From the IMG/VR virus record IMGVR_UViG_3300009550_000071, positions 1 through 22,040 of that record: a DNA stretch of 22,040 bases; one strand, 5' to 3'. A program made the translations under genes and the position numbers. Each line of letters begins with the position of its first letter. The first letter of the stretch is position 1. Positions 6,575 to 15,608 of this stretch are shown in pieces. This stretch comes from a virus. A model generated the notes under the pieces. The model worked only from the letters and a program-made list of their open reading frames with translations. It was not told the origin of the DNA and searched no databases.

Positions 6575-9500
6575 TTATCCTCCCAAGGCAAGTATCAATG
6601 GTGTAAGGTTAGCCTGAATCGCTCTATTGAAATCTCTTCCAGAAACTGTAGATGTAGTTTGGTCAATAACTAATCCTGCACCAATTCTAAAGTTTCCTTT
6701 TTGGTCAGTGCTTGTGAATGGAATTTGTCCACCATTGATAGCGACAATTTCATTATCAGGAATAGGTTCTCCACCCTGGAAGGGGTTTGCTCTATTTATG
6801 TCTGTACCTGCACCGACATATTCAAAGGAGTGAGAACTGGTGATGATACGACTAAGGCGGCGGAAGCTCATACTTACACCTGTTCCCACAGCATAAGGAA
6901 CAAATTCATTAAAGGTTACGGTAGATAATCCAGTATTCGTAGTTGGTTCAGTTGCCTTATCAACCGTGAACAAAATTGGGTCAGTAACTGCCTCTGCTGC
7001 TGCACCACCAGTTCCAGAGAATATAATTGAAATATTCTGCTGATTAGCACCAGAACCGGCAGGTAAGAAGTTTCTACCACTGGCGATAATATCAACAGAA
7101 CTAACAGTTCCGGCAGCACTAACATTAGCAGATAGTTCTGCCAGAATACCTTCCGGACCAAATGGTTCGGAGACAGTAACTGCTGGTGGTGCCGATTGAC
7201 TATATCCAGATCCACCATCAGTAATTTTTATAGTTCTAAGCACTCTAAGTGGTTCAGTAACAATACCTGCCTTTACTCCAGTATCACTATAATCATCAAG
7301 ATTTATCTTGAAGAAAGCTCCTTGACCATCAAATGGTTTTCTAACAGTAGCATCTTCATCACGTACACCAAATACTTGGAATGTATCAACGTCCGCTATC
7401 TTAGCACCAGTATTAATACCAGTAAATTCGTCGCCACTTGTGCCATCAGCAAAGAGACCAAAGATACCGAAAGAAGAGTTAGAGTTTGTGAGGTCACACT
7501 GACCACCGCTACCAGCAAAGATAGCAATCTTAGAGTTAATTGTGAATATAGAAACTAACTGAGCATATCCTTTGTTAGTTAGAGATACACCAATTCCATT
7601 CTGATTGTATTGAGTGTATGAGTCAACAACCATACTCTTAAGGTCTTGTCCAAGATTATTTGTGCCACTAAATGCAGCATCAGCAAGGTTTCCATCAACC
7701 CTCATACCAATACTATCAGTGGCAAAGTTAGTACAGTTGCGAATGTATGGTGATCTCCACCTGCCACTTGGACCTTCATTAGCAGGTCCTGGAGCAACAT
7801 ATCCACTATTTTGATTAGCAGTCAGCGGTGGGAAAGCTACCATGGCACCAGTGTATCCAATACCAACATTGTTACCGGCAAAATTCATATTCTCAACCAA
7901 ACAACCGCGTCTGACATGAAACAAATCATGTGCTGGATTATTTGGGACAACAGTTACAAGTCTCAAATCCTGACCAGAAATAGAAACATCAGTCCTTAGT
8001 CCAATAGGATTATCTTCAAAGTATGTTCCAGGTCTTACATATATGGTGTCTCCATCCAGAGCGACTGCTGCTGCTCCACCAATTGTAGCTTTGGCATCAC
8101 CCTCAAGTAATCCAGTATTACTATCATTACCATCTTTCGTTACATATAAAATATTTGTTGTCTCAACACCAGGTGGTCTCCATGACACACCAGTTCCAAC
8201 TGAAGATAATCTATAATCAGTCTTACCAGTGGCAACACTCCCATTAATATCAATTAGAGTACTGTTTAGTTCTAGTGACCCATCAATAACAGTGTTTCCA
8301 TCAACTTTGAGTGCACTGTGAATTGTTGTAGCACCACCAACTGTTAGTCCACCACCAACAATAACATTATCTCTTGCTGGATTGTATCTTATTCCACTAT
8401 CAACCCTTACTGTTTCAATACCAGTAGATACCGAGTTTTCAACAAAAGGAATGAAGAATTCTTGATCTGTCAGAGTTTGAACAGTCTCAATAAATGTAGC
8501 AATACCTGCTCTAGTTGCATTTGTTGCCAATCCTGCTACTGTAGCAAAACCAGATTGTCTGGCAAATGTGGAAAGACCGGCAAGTTTAGCGAACGTAGCA
8601 ATACCAGAAGCGGTAGAGAAACCAGATTGATTAGCAAATGTAGCGATGCCAGCGACGGTGGCAAATCCCGTCTGACTAGCAAAAGTAACAATACCTGCTC
8701 TTAAAGCAAAGGTAGCAGTTCCTGATACTGTCGAGAATCCTGACTGATTAGCGAAGGTCGCAATACCAGCGACTGTAGAAAATCCAGTCTGATTAGCAAC
8801 GGTGGCAACACCGGCAGTCTGAGCAAATGTAGCAGCAAAAGCAATATTAGAGAATGTGGAGAATCCAGCGACTTGTGCAAATGTTGCGGCAGCAGCAACA
8901 GTCGCGAATCCTGCTCTTCTAGTAAAAGAGGATATACCTGCAAGTGGAGTAAAAGATGCAGCAAATGCTACAGTTGATACGCCAGCATTATGTGCATATA
9001 TTGCCGTTGTTGCTGTGCCAACAATATCATTATCATGAACTCTTAAAGGAGCATCTATTCTTACAATATCGTCAAAGGTTGCAACACCATTCACATTAAC
9101 ACTTTGTCTGAATAAAGCAACTCCATTAACATCTAGAGGGACTGTTGGTGATGCTTGGTTGATACCTACATTAACTGTTGTATGAATACCAGAACCATTT
9201 TTTTGCCAGTGATCTTTAATACGAATATCAACAGTGGTTCCATTAGCAGTAGCATCAACTAAATCTCCACCACTATCAGTTCCAATCAGGTTCATCGTAG
9301 TGAATGAACCAACACCAACTAAGACACCCTCATTTTGAACGAAGAATCCATCAGTCTGAGCATCTGGTGCCGCATTAACCCAACGAATACCATTTACATC
9401 ACGAGAGAGGTAAAATCCATTAGACCCTTGATTATTAACAGAGTCAAAAATGTTGCGAGTAATCCTAAGTTCATTAAGATCAAGATCTCTGTCAGGTAGT

Positions 9501-9901
9501 GTGCTACCTATACCTACACTACCAGCACGGGGACCTGAAGCAAATCCTACAAGATAGTTTGTTCCAGAGTCACTAGTAAGTTCAAATCTTTCCCGAACTG
9601 TTGCAATACCAACATCAATTTGATCTACATCAAGTGCTCCAGTTACATTAACATCTGCAAGCGTTGCAGTAGATGCTACAGAAACTGTGCTTTGAAATAC
9701 TGAAGGACCTACAAACGTTGAAAATCCCGAAACATACAGGTTAGCAATATTTGCTTGTTTCGTTATATTAATATCTTCTACAGTAAGATCCGTTCCGAAT
9801 CCTACAAAGTCATAGTAAAGTGTGCCGTAAATGTATACGTCTTTTAAAAACTCAGTCTTCTGAGTGAATGTTGTTTCGTTATTAAAAACTTGATCTGACA
9901 T
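6575..9901 (-). CDS. Large virion protein with hexapeptide repeats and a pectin-lyase-like beta-helix
   Basis: This is an 1108-aa structural protein. Residues 1-300 are strand-rich and include a module shared with the 809-aa fibre (EGVLVGVGSF, then IHTTVNVGINQASP). Residues about 304-473 are a long run of Gx[A/S]T[F/V]A hexapeptides separated by three-residue linkers such as NQS, LRA and SQT, likely a fibrous beta structure. From about 579 the sequence LYVTKDGNDSNTG, followed by ATIGGAAAVALDGDTIYVRPGTY, opens a right-handed beta-helix of the pectin-lyase or DUF1565 type. The C-terminus ends FRIGAGLVIDQTTSTVSGRD, then FNRAI and LALGG, a pattern I associate with cyanophage virion proteins. It starts with a TAATG overlap with the spike gene. 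It is probably part of the baseplate periphery or a fibre; no enzyme active site is evident in the beta-helix. Confidence 0.75.
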   Translation of the reverse strand: MSDQVFNNETTFTQKTEFLKDVYIYGTLYYDFVGFGTDLTVEDINITKQANIANLYVSGFSTFVGPSVFQSTVSVASTATLADVNVTGALDVDQIDVGIATVRERFELTSDSGTNYLVGFASGPRAGSVGIGSTLPDRDLDLNELRITRNIFDSVNNQGSNGFYLSRDVNGIRWVNAAPDAQTDGFFVQNEGVLVGVGSFTTMNLIGTDSGGDLVDATANGTTVDIRIKDHWQKNGSGIHTTVNVGINQASPTVPLDVNGVALFRQSVNVNGVATFDDIVRIDAPLRVHDNDIVGTATTAIYAHNAGVSTVAFAASFTPLAGISSFTRRAGFATVAAAATFAQVAGFSTFSNIAFAATFAQTAGVATVANQTGFSTVAGIATFANQSGFSTVSGTATFALRAGIVTFASQTGFATVAGIATFANQSGFSTASGIATFAKLAGLSTFARQSGFATVAGLATNATRAGIATFIETVQTLTDQEFFIPFVENSVSTGIETVRVDSGIRYNPARDNVIVGGGLTVGGATTIHSALKVDGNTVIDGSLELNSTLIDINGSVATGKTDYRLSSVGTGVSWRPPGVETTNILYVTKDGNDSNTGLLEGDAKATIGGAAAVALDGDTIYVRPGTYFEDNPIGLRTDVSISGQDLRLVTVVPNNPAHDLFHVRRGCLVENMNFAGNNVGIGYTGAMVAFPPLTANQNSGYVAPGPANEGPSGRWRSPYIRNCTNFATDSIGMRVDGNLADAAFSGTNNLGQDLKSMVVDSYTQYNQNGIGVSLTNKGYAQLVSIFTINSKIAIFAGSGGQCDLTNSNSSFGIFGLFADGTSGDEFTGINTGAKIADVDTFQVFGVRDEDATVRKPFDGQGAFFKINLDDYSDTGVKAGIVTEPLRVLRTIKITDGGSGYSQSAPPAVTVSEPFGPEGILAELSANVSAAGTVSSVDIIASGRNFLPAGSGANQQNISIIFSGTGGAAAEAVTDPILFTVDKATEPTTNTGLSTVTFNEFVPYAVGTGVSMSFRRLSRIITSSHSFEYVGAGTDINRANPFQGGEPIPDNEIVAINGGQIPFTSTDQKGNFRIGAGLVIDQTTSTVSGRDFNRAIQANLTPLILALGG
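8480..8990 (-). repeat. Degenerate repeat array encoding GxATFA hexapeptides
   Basis: About 500 bp of imperfect repeats within the 1108-aa gene. Units such as GCAACATTTGC alternate with GGATTCTC-type codons and encode Gx[A/S]T[F/V]A blocks with intermittent 3-residue linkers. The copies are diverged, in contrast to the fresh collagen repeats. Confidence 0.7.
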
Positions 9902-10512
9902 TAGAAGAGACCACCTATTGCTCCGCCGACGAAACCACCAACAGGACCACCTATAGCACCACCAACAGCATTACCAAGGAACGAACCATCGATTCCTACT
10001 TCACCACTTAAGAAATCAGTTCCTATCTGTGTTCCGGTGTAAATTCTACCTATGAATTGTTCTAGTAATGGAGTTGCATTTCCACTGAGAGCTCTTATAG
10101 AAGAGTAATTTGCCCTTATCTGAACATCGTTTGATAGTAAACGAATTCTTTTTCCAGCAACCAAATCAAGATTCTTATCAGCATTAACGATTATATTAGC
10201 ACCAGATACAGTTACATTGCCGTTCCTGTCTGCTTTGATATTGACATTTCCTCTTCTTGCTTGAATGTTAATGTCAATACCCTTATCTTCATTATATTCA
10301 CCGGCAGCAATCTCAATACTCTTATCACTATGAATTTTTAAAGCACCTGATTCACTGAATCTGATTGAGGACTTAAGATCCTGGTCTGTTACACCATAAA
10401 ATTGATATATTTGCCTTCCATCAATTCCCATCTGCTGGTCATTGACATAGATACCAAATTTTGGACCGTAGAGTTCGGCAAATGATTGTGTGAATACTTT
10501 TGTTTCTTCCAT
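9901..10512 (-). CDS. Spike-like beta-helical baseplate protein with glycine-zipper C-terminus
   Basis: This is a 203-aa protein. Residues about 50-150 show short regular strands (ALKIHSDKSIEIAAG, IDINIQARRGNVNIKAD, ANIIVNADKNLDLVAGKRI) like the C-terminal beta-helix of T4 gp5 and VgrG spikes. The last 24 residues (180-203) are almost only Gly, Ala, Val, Ile and Phe with glycines every three to four residues, a glycine-zipper pattern. The gene follows the gp5-like OB-fold gene with a 1-nt gap and overlaps the next gene as TAATG, so it belongs to the hub operon. The likely role is the central puncturing spike, encoded apart from the OB fold. A plain baseplate accessory protein remains possible. 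Confidence 0.65.
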   Translation of the reverse strand: MEETKVFTQSFAELYGPKFGIYVNDQQMGIDGRQIYQFYGVTDQDLKSSIRFSESGALKIHSDKSIEIAAGEYNEDKGIDINIQARRGNVNIKADRNGNVTVSGANIIVNADKNLDLVAGKRIRLLSNDVQIRANYSSIRALSGNATPLLEQFIGRIYTGTQIGTDFLSGEVGIDGSFLGNAVGGAIGGPVGGFVGGAIGGLF

Positions 10513-10513
10513 C

Positions 10514-12583
10514 TTATAAGATACAGTCTATGACTTGAGTTACTCCTTCCTGTAGTTGTCTTCTTCCAAGTTTAGGAATAAGAACAGCACCACTACCAGT
10601 TACACTTGTAATAGTAATTCTTGGTAGTTCAGTTACATCTACAGTATTTATGGGAGTAACCTTGACGATTGCCCCTCCAACAATATTAAGTTCATATTGA
10701 TTTCCAAGATTATCAGAAACAATATCATCATTACTAAATCCAGAACCTGGATTAACAACATCAACTCTAGTTACAACTAGAGGTTCTATTTCCTGAACTG
10801 GATAATTTTCACCAACGGAAGACATATAGATCTTAGATATCTTTCCATCTTTAACTGTTGCCCTAGCAATAGCACCATATCCTTGATTACAACTATCCAC
10901 AATCTGAACAAACGGTGGATATACATACCCGTTACCAGGATTTGTCAATTCGATATCAATAATACTCGCTGTATTGGTTCCAAAGTCTGGGAATCCAAAT
11001 AGTGGAGCAGCAATAGCACCATCTCCTCCACCACCAAAAATGTTAATGGTAGGAGGTTTACAAAATTGTGGTGGTCCAGTATAACATCCACCAATATCAC
11101 TCATAAATCCAGGTTTTTTGGAATCTGGATTGAAGATATCAAAAGCACCAACCACGTCCTTAATACCGCCCGCAACATCTTGAACACCTTCAAGATCTAA
11201 TCCTGCCACATTAGCAACATTAGTAACTGCGCTGGCAATATTGGCATTATCGATTATTCCTCTCAAGTCAGTGGGGTCATTAAATGCTGGTCCAACACCC
11301 AAAATGGTTTTACATGGACCCATGGCATCTTTTTCTTTGCTATCATTACATCCAGCAACACCAATAAGACCAAGTAAACCACCCACAGTATTTCTCATCA
11401 AGTTCTCAACAAACTCTCCAGGACTATTGAAGGCATTGATGAACTGCATAATCTTATCAATACCACCAAGGGCAGCACTCAATCCATCTGCTGCCTGACT
11501 GATTACATCATTAGCAAGAACTCCTATTGTTTGATCAGCAACACACTGAACAAAGTTATCAACATTATCAACAATAGAACCAAGCAAACCCTCTACAGTA
11601 TCTCCAATCTTACCCAAAATTGTATTAACAATACATGGAAGTGTATCTTGTAAAAATTTAATTGGAATTGCCATCGCTTGTTGTGCTGCTAGACCTGCTG
11701 CTCTAGCGATAGGATATGATCCGGTTGCTGATAAAACCAAACCAAATACTTTCTTATACAGCATCTCAAGACCCTTCTTTAGTAAGGGTATTACTCGCTC
11801 TGCAAAGTCAACAATCATACCATTAACAAAACCATATGCTAAACCTTCTATTTGTTTTCTTCTAACCTTGATTTCTTGCTTAATCCAATCTTTTACAAAT
11901 TCAGAACCCTCATCAAAGTCTGCTTTTATTCTTTTTACTGATTCACTAAATTGCTCAACAGCATTTTTTATATTAGCTAAAGTTTGACTTCCTTTAGCAT
12001 CTTCAGGACTATCATTACCACCACAAGGGTTTGTAATTGTAATTCCATCATTAGCAGAAACTCTTGCAGGATTATCACTATCTTTAGTTCTCTCAGGAGT
12101 GTTTGATTGTGGAGATGGTTGTGCTTGAATATCTGATGATTCTGATTTTGTTCTCACCTTCGAAGAAGGTGACTCCATTACTTTATTATAACCAGTGAAA
12201 TTTCCAAATGGAAACACTGCATCAGTTTTTGCTGCATACTTAGAGTTACCCAGACCACCCATAATAATTGGTTGCTGGGCATTATCACCATCAAGGAAGA
12301 ACCCAATTACAGTATCACCTTGATTATAGTGAATAGTTTTGGACATACCTCCAGAACCAGTTCCAGTTCCTGGAGGGCGCATCACAATTGCCCATGGAAG
12401 ATCTTCATCTTCAAGTTCTGCGGTAGTATATGGGTGGTATCCCATGATACGCACTTTATATCTACATCCCCAACCATTAGCACCATCTTGACCTTCTGTG
12501 GCAGAAAATGGTGCAATTTGTCCCAACCACCAGGTGAAACCGTCTCTGCCTAGAAAATTGGTATTAAAAGAAAAATCGTCCAT
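10514..12583 (-). CDS. 5: gp5-like baseplate hub protein without lysozyme domain
   Basis: This is a 689-aa protein. Residues about 15-113 are an OB-fold domain like T4 gp5-N and VgrG: FTWWLGQI, GWGCRYKVRIMGYHPYT, EDLPWAIVMRPPGTG, VIGFFLDGDNAQQPIIMGGLGN. A Ser/Gln/Pro-rich linker (about 140-185) leads to a helical, partly hydrophobic section (about 200-460) with scattered cysteines. The C-terminal 170 residues carry a repeated beta motif (ELTNPGNGYVYPPFVQI, VVNPGSGFSNDDIV). I find no T4-lysozyme-type domain, unlike T4 gp5 (575 aa with lysozyme in the middle). The protein starts by a TAATG overlap with the gp27-like gene, the order expected for a hub followed by spike. Confidence in the OB-fold hub identity is good; the role of the middle region is unknown. 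Confidence 0.75.
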   Translation of the reverse strand: MDDFSFNTNFLGRDGFTWWLGQIAPFSATEGQDGANGWGCRYKVRIMGYHPYTTAELEDEDLPWAIVMRPPGTGTGSGGMSKTIHYNQGDTVIGFFLDGDNAQQPIIMGGLGNSKYAAKTDAVFPFGNFTGYNKVMESPSSKVRTKSESSDIQAQPSPQSNTPERTKDSDNPARVSANDGITITNPCGGNDSPEDAKGSQTLANIKNAVEQFSESVKRIKADFDEGSEFVKDWIKQEIKVRRKQIEGLAYGFVNGMIVDFAERVIPLLKKGLEMLYKKVFGLVLSATGSYPIARAAGLAAQQAMAIPIKFLQDTLPCIVNTILGKIGDTVEGLLGSIVDNVDNFVQCVADQTIGVLANDVISQAADGLSAALGGIDKIMQFINAFNSPGEFVENLMRNTVGGLLGLIGVAGCNDSKEKDAMGPCKTILGVGPAFNDPTDLRGIIDNANIASAVTNVANVAGLDLEGVQDVAGGIKDVVGAFDIFNPDSKKPGFMSDIGGCYTGPPQFCKPPTINIFGGGGDGAIAAPLFGFPDFGTNTASIIDIELTNPGNGYVYPPFVQIVDSCNQGYGAIARATVKDGKISKIYMSSVGENYPVQEIEPLVVTRVDVVNPGSGFSNDDIVSDNLGNQYELNIVGGAIVKVTPINTVDVTELPRITITSVTGSGAVLIPKLGRRQLQEGVTQVIDCIL

Positions 12584-13935
12584 TAGATCTTGGGCATCCC
12601 GTGCGTATCTCTGATTAACTTCATGGATGTAAGAGATTGGTCAATGTTAAAATGATGACATAACTCTTTAATCATATATAGTCCACTTAACTCAGGGTCA
12701 TTTTCTTTACTTTCAGATGATGTTTTAGGAAAGTTACACTTAATTACATCACCAACTTCCAGATTTGTATTGCAAGGGACCTGAATATCTAAAGTCTGCA
12801 TAAACAATAAGTTATATCTCATAATAGACTGCCGTTGGTTCTCAAAACCACTTGCATTTTTGGCAGGTAAATTAGAACCATTTTGAGCAACATAAGCATC
12901 CTTCTCTAAAGTTCCAACATCAGCAACCATTGAAACAATTCTACTAGGTAAATTAGTGAGTTCTGCTGCTCCTAAAATTTTTGGAACTTGAAAATCTTCA
13001 CCAAGTTTAACCCTAGGTTCTTTTTCTTGAATACTGAATTTACCTTGCTCTACACTAGAATAGTTTCCCGTTGAAGGGTCAAACTCTGCAAAGAAAGAAG
13101 AATACATCCCTCTTTTTAACTTTGATATTAAATCATGATTGAGAGAAATAGTATATGTCAATATCATGTCATCTGAATACTCAAGAGGAGTTGCCCCTAC
13201 AGATTTAAAAGTATATTCAGACTTTGGTGAATTTTTACCTTCCTCTATCAAAGTTGAGACAGATTTGAATTTAAAACCCGATTTTGTTTGATAGAAGAAA
13301 TATCCTGCCTCCTTATTAGCATCAACTGCTTTTGATGCCAACCATACTAATATATTAAATGGTTTTTTCATGTTACCCATGAAACCATACTGGTTAGATG
13401 TTGCGTCAGAATCAACTAACTCTGAAGAAAGTTTTTCCTTCACTATTTTTTCAACAGAATCTTTGATTGAAAGATTTCTTGGAAACTTTTGATTTACTCT
13501 TGCAAATTCATTAGTTAGAGCTTCTCTTGATGTTAAATCAAGAACAATAATTTCTCTTTGACCCTCTTTCATTACAGATGATATTTTGGAAACATAAAAG
13601 TAAGTGGTTCCAGTGCTAAAATCAAGTGCAGGATTACCACCATCAGTTCCAGGTGGGTTACCAAAAGGTTGAATTTTTATCGCAATCCTCTCACCACCTC
13701 TGAGAGGCAGACCACTATAAAGCGATTCCTTTTTGCCATCTGAACTTTTATCAGATACGACAACATTACCACCATCAACTAAAACAAGTTTTGCAGTTAT
13801 AGTTGGAGAAAATAAATCCTCATAGTAGTTAAAACTAATTACACCCAATCTGAGATCTACCGTCTTCGCTGGGTTGAACGAAGATTCAATTGTAAATACG
13901 CTATAGTTTGAAGTATCCTGAGCTTTTCCTGACAT
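12583..13935 (-). CDS. 27: gp27-like baseplate hub protein
   Basis: This is a 450-aa protein with no membrane segments. The N-terminal half has the strand pattern of phage hub proteins (DLRLGVISFNYYEDLFSPT, then ITAKLVLVDGG, LPLRGGERIAIKI, YFYVSKI, then REIIVLDLTSREAL), and the C-terminal part has LDIQVPCNTNLEVGDVIKC, then LSGLYMIKELCHHF, as in the last barrel of gp27/gpD/VgrG-type proteins. Length is close to T4 gp27 (about 390 aa). The position directly before the gp5-like OB-fold gene, joined by TAATG, supports it: gp27 forms the trimeric ring that holds gp5. It also starts in a TAATG overlap with the M23-containing gene. The assignment relies on pattern and neighbourhood, since sequence identity to T4 gp27 is not obvious by eye. 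Confidence 0.65.
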   Translation of the reverse strand: MSGKAQDTSNYSVFTIESSFNPAKTVDLRLGVISFNYYEDLFSPTITAKLVLVDGGNVVVSDKSSDGKKESLYSGLPLRGGERIAIKIQPFGNPPGTDGGNPALDFSTGTTYFYVSKISSVMKEGQREIIVLDLTSREALTNEFARVNQKFPRNLSIKDSVEKIVKEKLSSELVDSDATSNQYGFMGNMKKPFNILVWLASKAVDANKEAGYFFYQTKSGFKFKSVSTLIEEGKNSPKSEYTFKSVGATPLEYSDDMILTYTISLNHDLISKLKRGMYSSFFAEFDPSTGNYSSVEQGKFSIQEKEPRVKLGEDFQVPKILGAAELTNLPSRIVSMVADVGTLEKDAYVAQNGSNLPAKNASGFENQRQSIMRYNLLFMQTLDIQVPCNTNLEVGDVIKCNFPKTSSESKENDPELSGLYMIKELCHHFNIDQSLTSMKLIRDTHGMPKI

Positions 13936-15608
13936 TAACCCAATTTAGTAAGTATTTGATGATCTAACAGTTTTGCTGCTGCTCCACTACTATTTACACT
14001 AGCAGTATTGAAGGGTATCATGCTTTGAGATTTATCAGTATTTTGTGGTGGTTCTGGTGGTTTTGACTGACCACCATTGATTATAATGGTGTTAGTCGCT
14101 ATTTGTTTTGTTGGTGGTTGAGAAATTGTTGTATTTCTAGTCTGGTTTTGTTTTTTATTATTAAACAAATTAAAAATATTATTTAAAGGATTTGGATTTT
14201 GATTTGAGTTAGGACTTGTTTGAGGATTAACCACAGGTTTTGTTGTGGTATTAGTAGTTTTATTGTTAGTTTTGTTTTTAGATTCTTTACCAATTCTCAA
14301 ATATTTGATGTAACCACTAGGATCAATACCAGATTGCCCACCACCACCTTTGGGTCTGACTTCAAATTGTAAATGAATTCCAGTGCTTGTACCAGTACTA
14401 CCTATTTCACCAATAATTTGTCCTGTATAACTCTCACCCTGTCTAACATCAAAATTTGCCAGGTGAGCAAACACAAAATCTAAATTTCCAGAATTGATAA
14501 TAACTGTTTTTCCATATCCACTTAAAGTAGTGACAAGAGATACAGTTCCTGTCAATCCAAAAGCAACATGGAAACCTCTTTCATGCGAGGTGGCAATGTC
14601 AATACCCCTATGCATACTCGGTCCACCATGAACAGGGTGAGTTCTGTATCCATAATTACTGGACATACCAACTTTATTTGTTATATCGTCACCAGCATAA
14701 ACATTTTTTGCCTGGAGATTTGCAAGTGGAACAATATTAGTTAATTGTCCACTTGTCTGTTGTTGAGCACTAGGTTGTTGGGGACTAGGTTGTTGTGTTG
14801 GTTGTTGAGCACTAGGTTGTTGTGTTGGTTGTTGAGCACTAGGTTGTTGTGTTGGTCGTGTTCCCTGCTGTGCTTGACCTCCACCAGATCCATCTGGATT
14901 ACCGCCAGGTCCATAATATTCAGGTTTTTCTTCTTCAGATTCTTCTCCAGGTAATTTGAAATCTGAAATGTCAAATCCCATTTTAGCAAGCAAAGATTCA
15001 GCGTCTCCAGATAACATAATAATGCCTTGCTGAACAGAATTATTCATTCTTGAAAATGCAGAATTCATATCTTTTAATGATATGTCAATCGCACTTTTAA
15101 AATTTTGAAAATCCAAATTTGTGATACTATTAAATATCTCACCTATACCAGTTCCAAAAGCAGTAAATAATTGAACCGTTCCACCAAAAAAATCATCAAG
15201 AATACTTTTATATTTTCGAAGTCTTTTAGTTAAACCCTCAGCAAATTTGATAATTCTAGGTAGATTGACAACTGCCCATCCAATTAAAATATTGCCAAGG
15301 AAGTCCATTATTCTACCAAAAAACCCTTTGGTGCTCTTCATGGCACCTTGACCAGTTCTTCTTATAGCACCCGTTGATGATGATGCCTCAACAAGGTCCT
15401 CTCTTTCCTTTCTCCTAACAGACTCTCTTCTCATCTGGAAAAATTTGGCGCTATCAGCAATACCTCTTCTTTTTTTAATATTAGTTTCTTTAAGAGATTT
15501 TGATATACTCTGAGCAGACTTCCTAGTTCCAAGCATAGAACTTTGAAGTCTAGTTAGTGACTTCTGTATTCCGGATAAATTTTTAGCAGAATTAGTTGCA
15601 AATGACAT
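13935..15608 (-). CDS. Baseplate hub/tape-measure-related protein with M23 peptidase domain
   Basis: This is a 557-aa protein. Residues 1-75 are basic and helical, probably coiled coil; about 88-145 is a hydrophobic helical part (FFGRIMDFLGNILIGWAVV). A Gln/Pro-rich linker (about 245-285) encoded by 27-bp repeats follows. The M23 (lysostaphin/LytM-type) domain spans about 305-440: NYGYRTHPVHGG, H333-RGI-D337, FAH382L, then H412-L-Q414. M23 enzymes cut peptide cross-links in peptidoglycan, so this may open the wall during tail penetration. Against the usual HxH, the second His (a zinc ligand) is Gln. The C-terminus has a Thr/Asn-rich linker and a TNTIIINGG motif also found in the 443-aa neighbour. 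It begins in a TGATG overlap with that neighbour. Placement after gp26/gp51 suggests hub or tape-measure function. Confidence 0.75.
   Translation of the reverse strand: MSFATNSAKNLSGIQKSLTRLQSSMLGTRKSAQSISKSLKETNIKKRRGIADSAKFFQMRRESVRRKEREDLVEASSSTGAIRRTGQGAMKSTKGFFGRIMDFLGNILIGWAVVNLPRIIKFAEGLTKRLRKYKSILDDFFGGTVQLFTAFGTGIGEIFNSITNLDFQNFKSAIDISLKDMNSAFSRMNNSVQQGIIMLSGDAESLLAKMGFDISDFKLPGEESEEEKPEYYGPGGNPDGSGGGQAQQGTRPTQQPSAQQPTQQPSAQQPTQQPSPQQPSAQQQTSGQLTNIVPLANLQAKNVYAGDDITNKVGMSSNYGYRTHPVHGGPSMHRGIDIATSHERGFHVAFGLTGTVSLVTTLSGYGKTVIINSGNLDFVFAHLANFDVRQGESYTGQIIGEIGSTGTSTGIHLQFEVRPKGGGGQSGIDPSGYIKYLRIGKESKNKTNNKTTNTTTKPVVNPQTSPNSNQNPNPLNNIFNLFNNKKQNQTRNTTISQPPTKQIATNTIIINGGQSKPPEPPQNTDKSQSMIPFNTASVNSSGAAAKLLDHQILTKLG
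14755..14863 (-). repeat. 27-bp tandem repeat encoding TQQPSAQQP
   Basis: Two perfect copies of a 27-bp unit (14801-14827 and 14828-14854) are flanked by a variant copy (14774-14800) and partial ends. They encode a Gln/Pro-rich linker of nine-residue repeats before the M23 domain. Copy number is likely to vary by slippage without changing the reading frame. Confidence 0.85.

Noticed and set aside
8701-9038. Short ORFs on both strands within the hexapeptide array
   Set aside because: They are shadows of the repeated codons of the 1108-aa gene.
9901-10512. PAAR/gp5.4 tip protein
   Set aside because: The protein is twice the usual length and has a beta-helix-like body with a glycine-rich end, without the Pro-Ala-Ala-Arg or metal-binding His pattern.
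10514-12583. T4 lysozyme domain in the gp5-like protein
   Set aside because: No lysozyme catalytic pattern is visible in the helical middle section; the domain appears absent.
14741-14989. Gln/Asn- and Leu-rich ORFs overlapping the 27-bp repeats
   Set aside because: Frame-shifted readings of the tandem repeat; the M23-containing frame explains the region.
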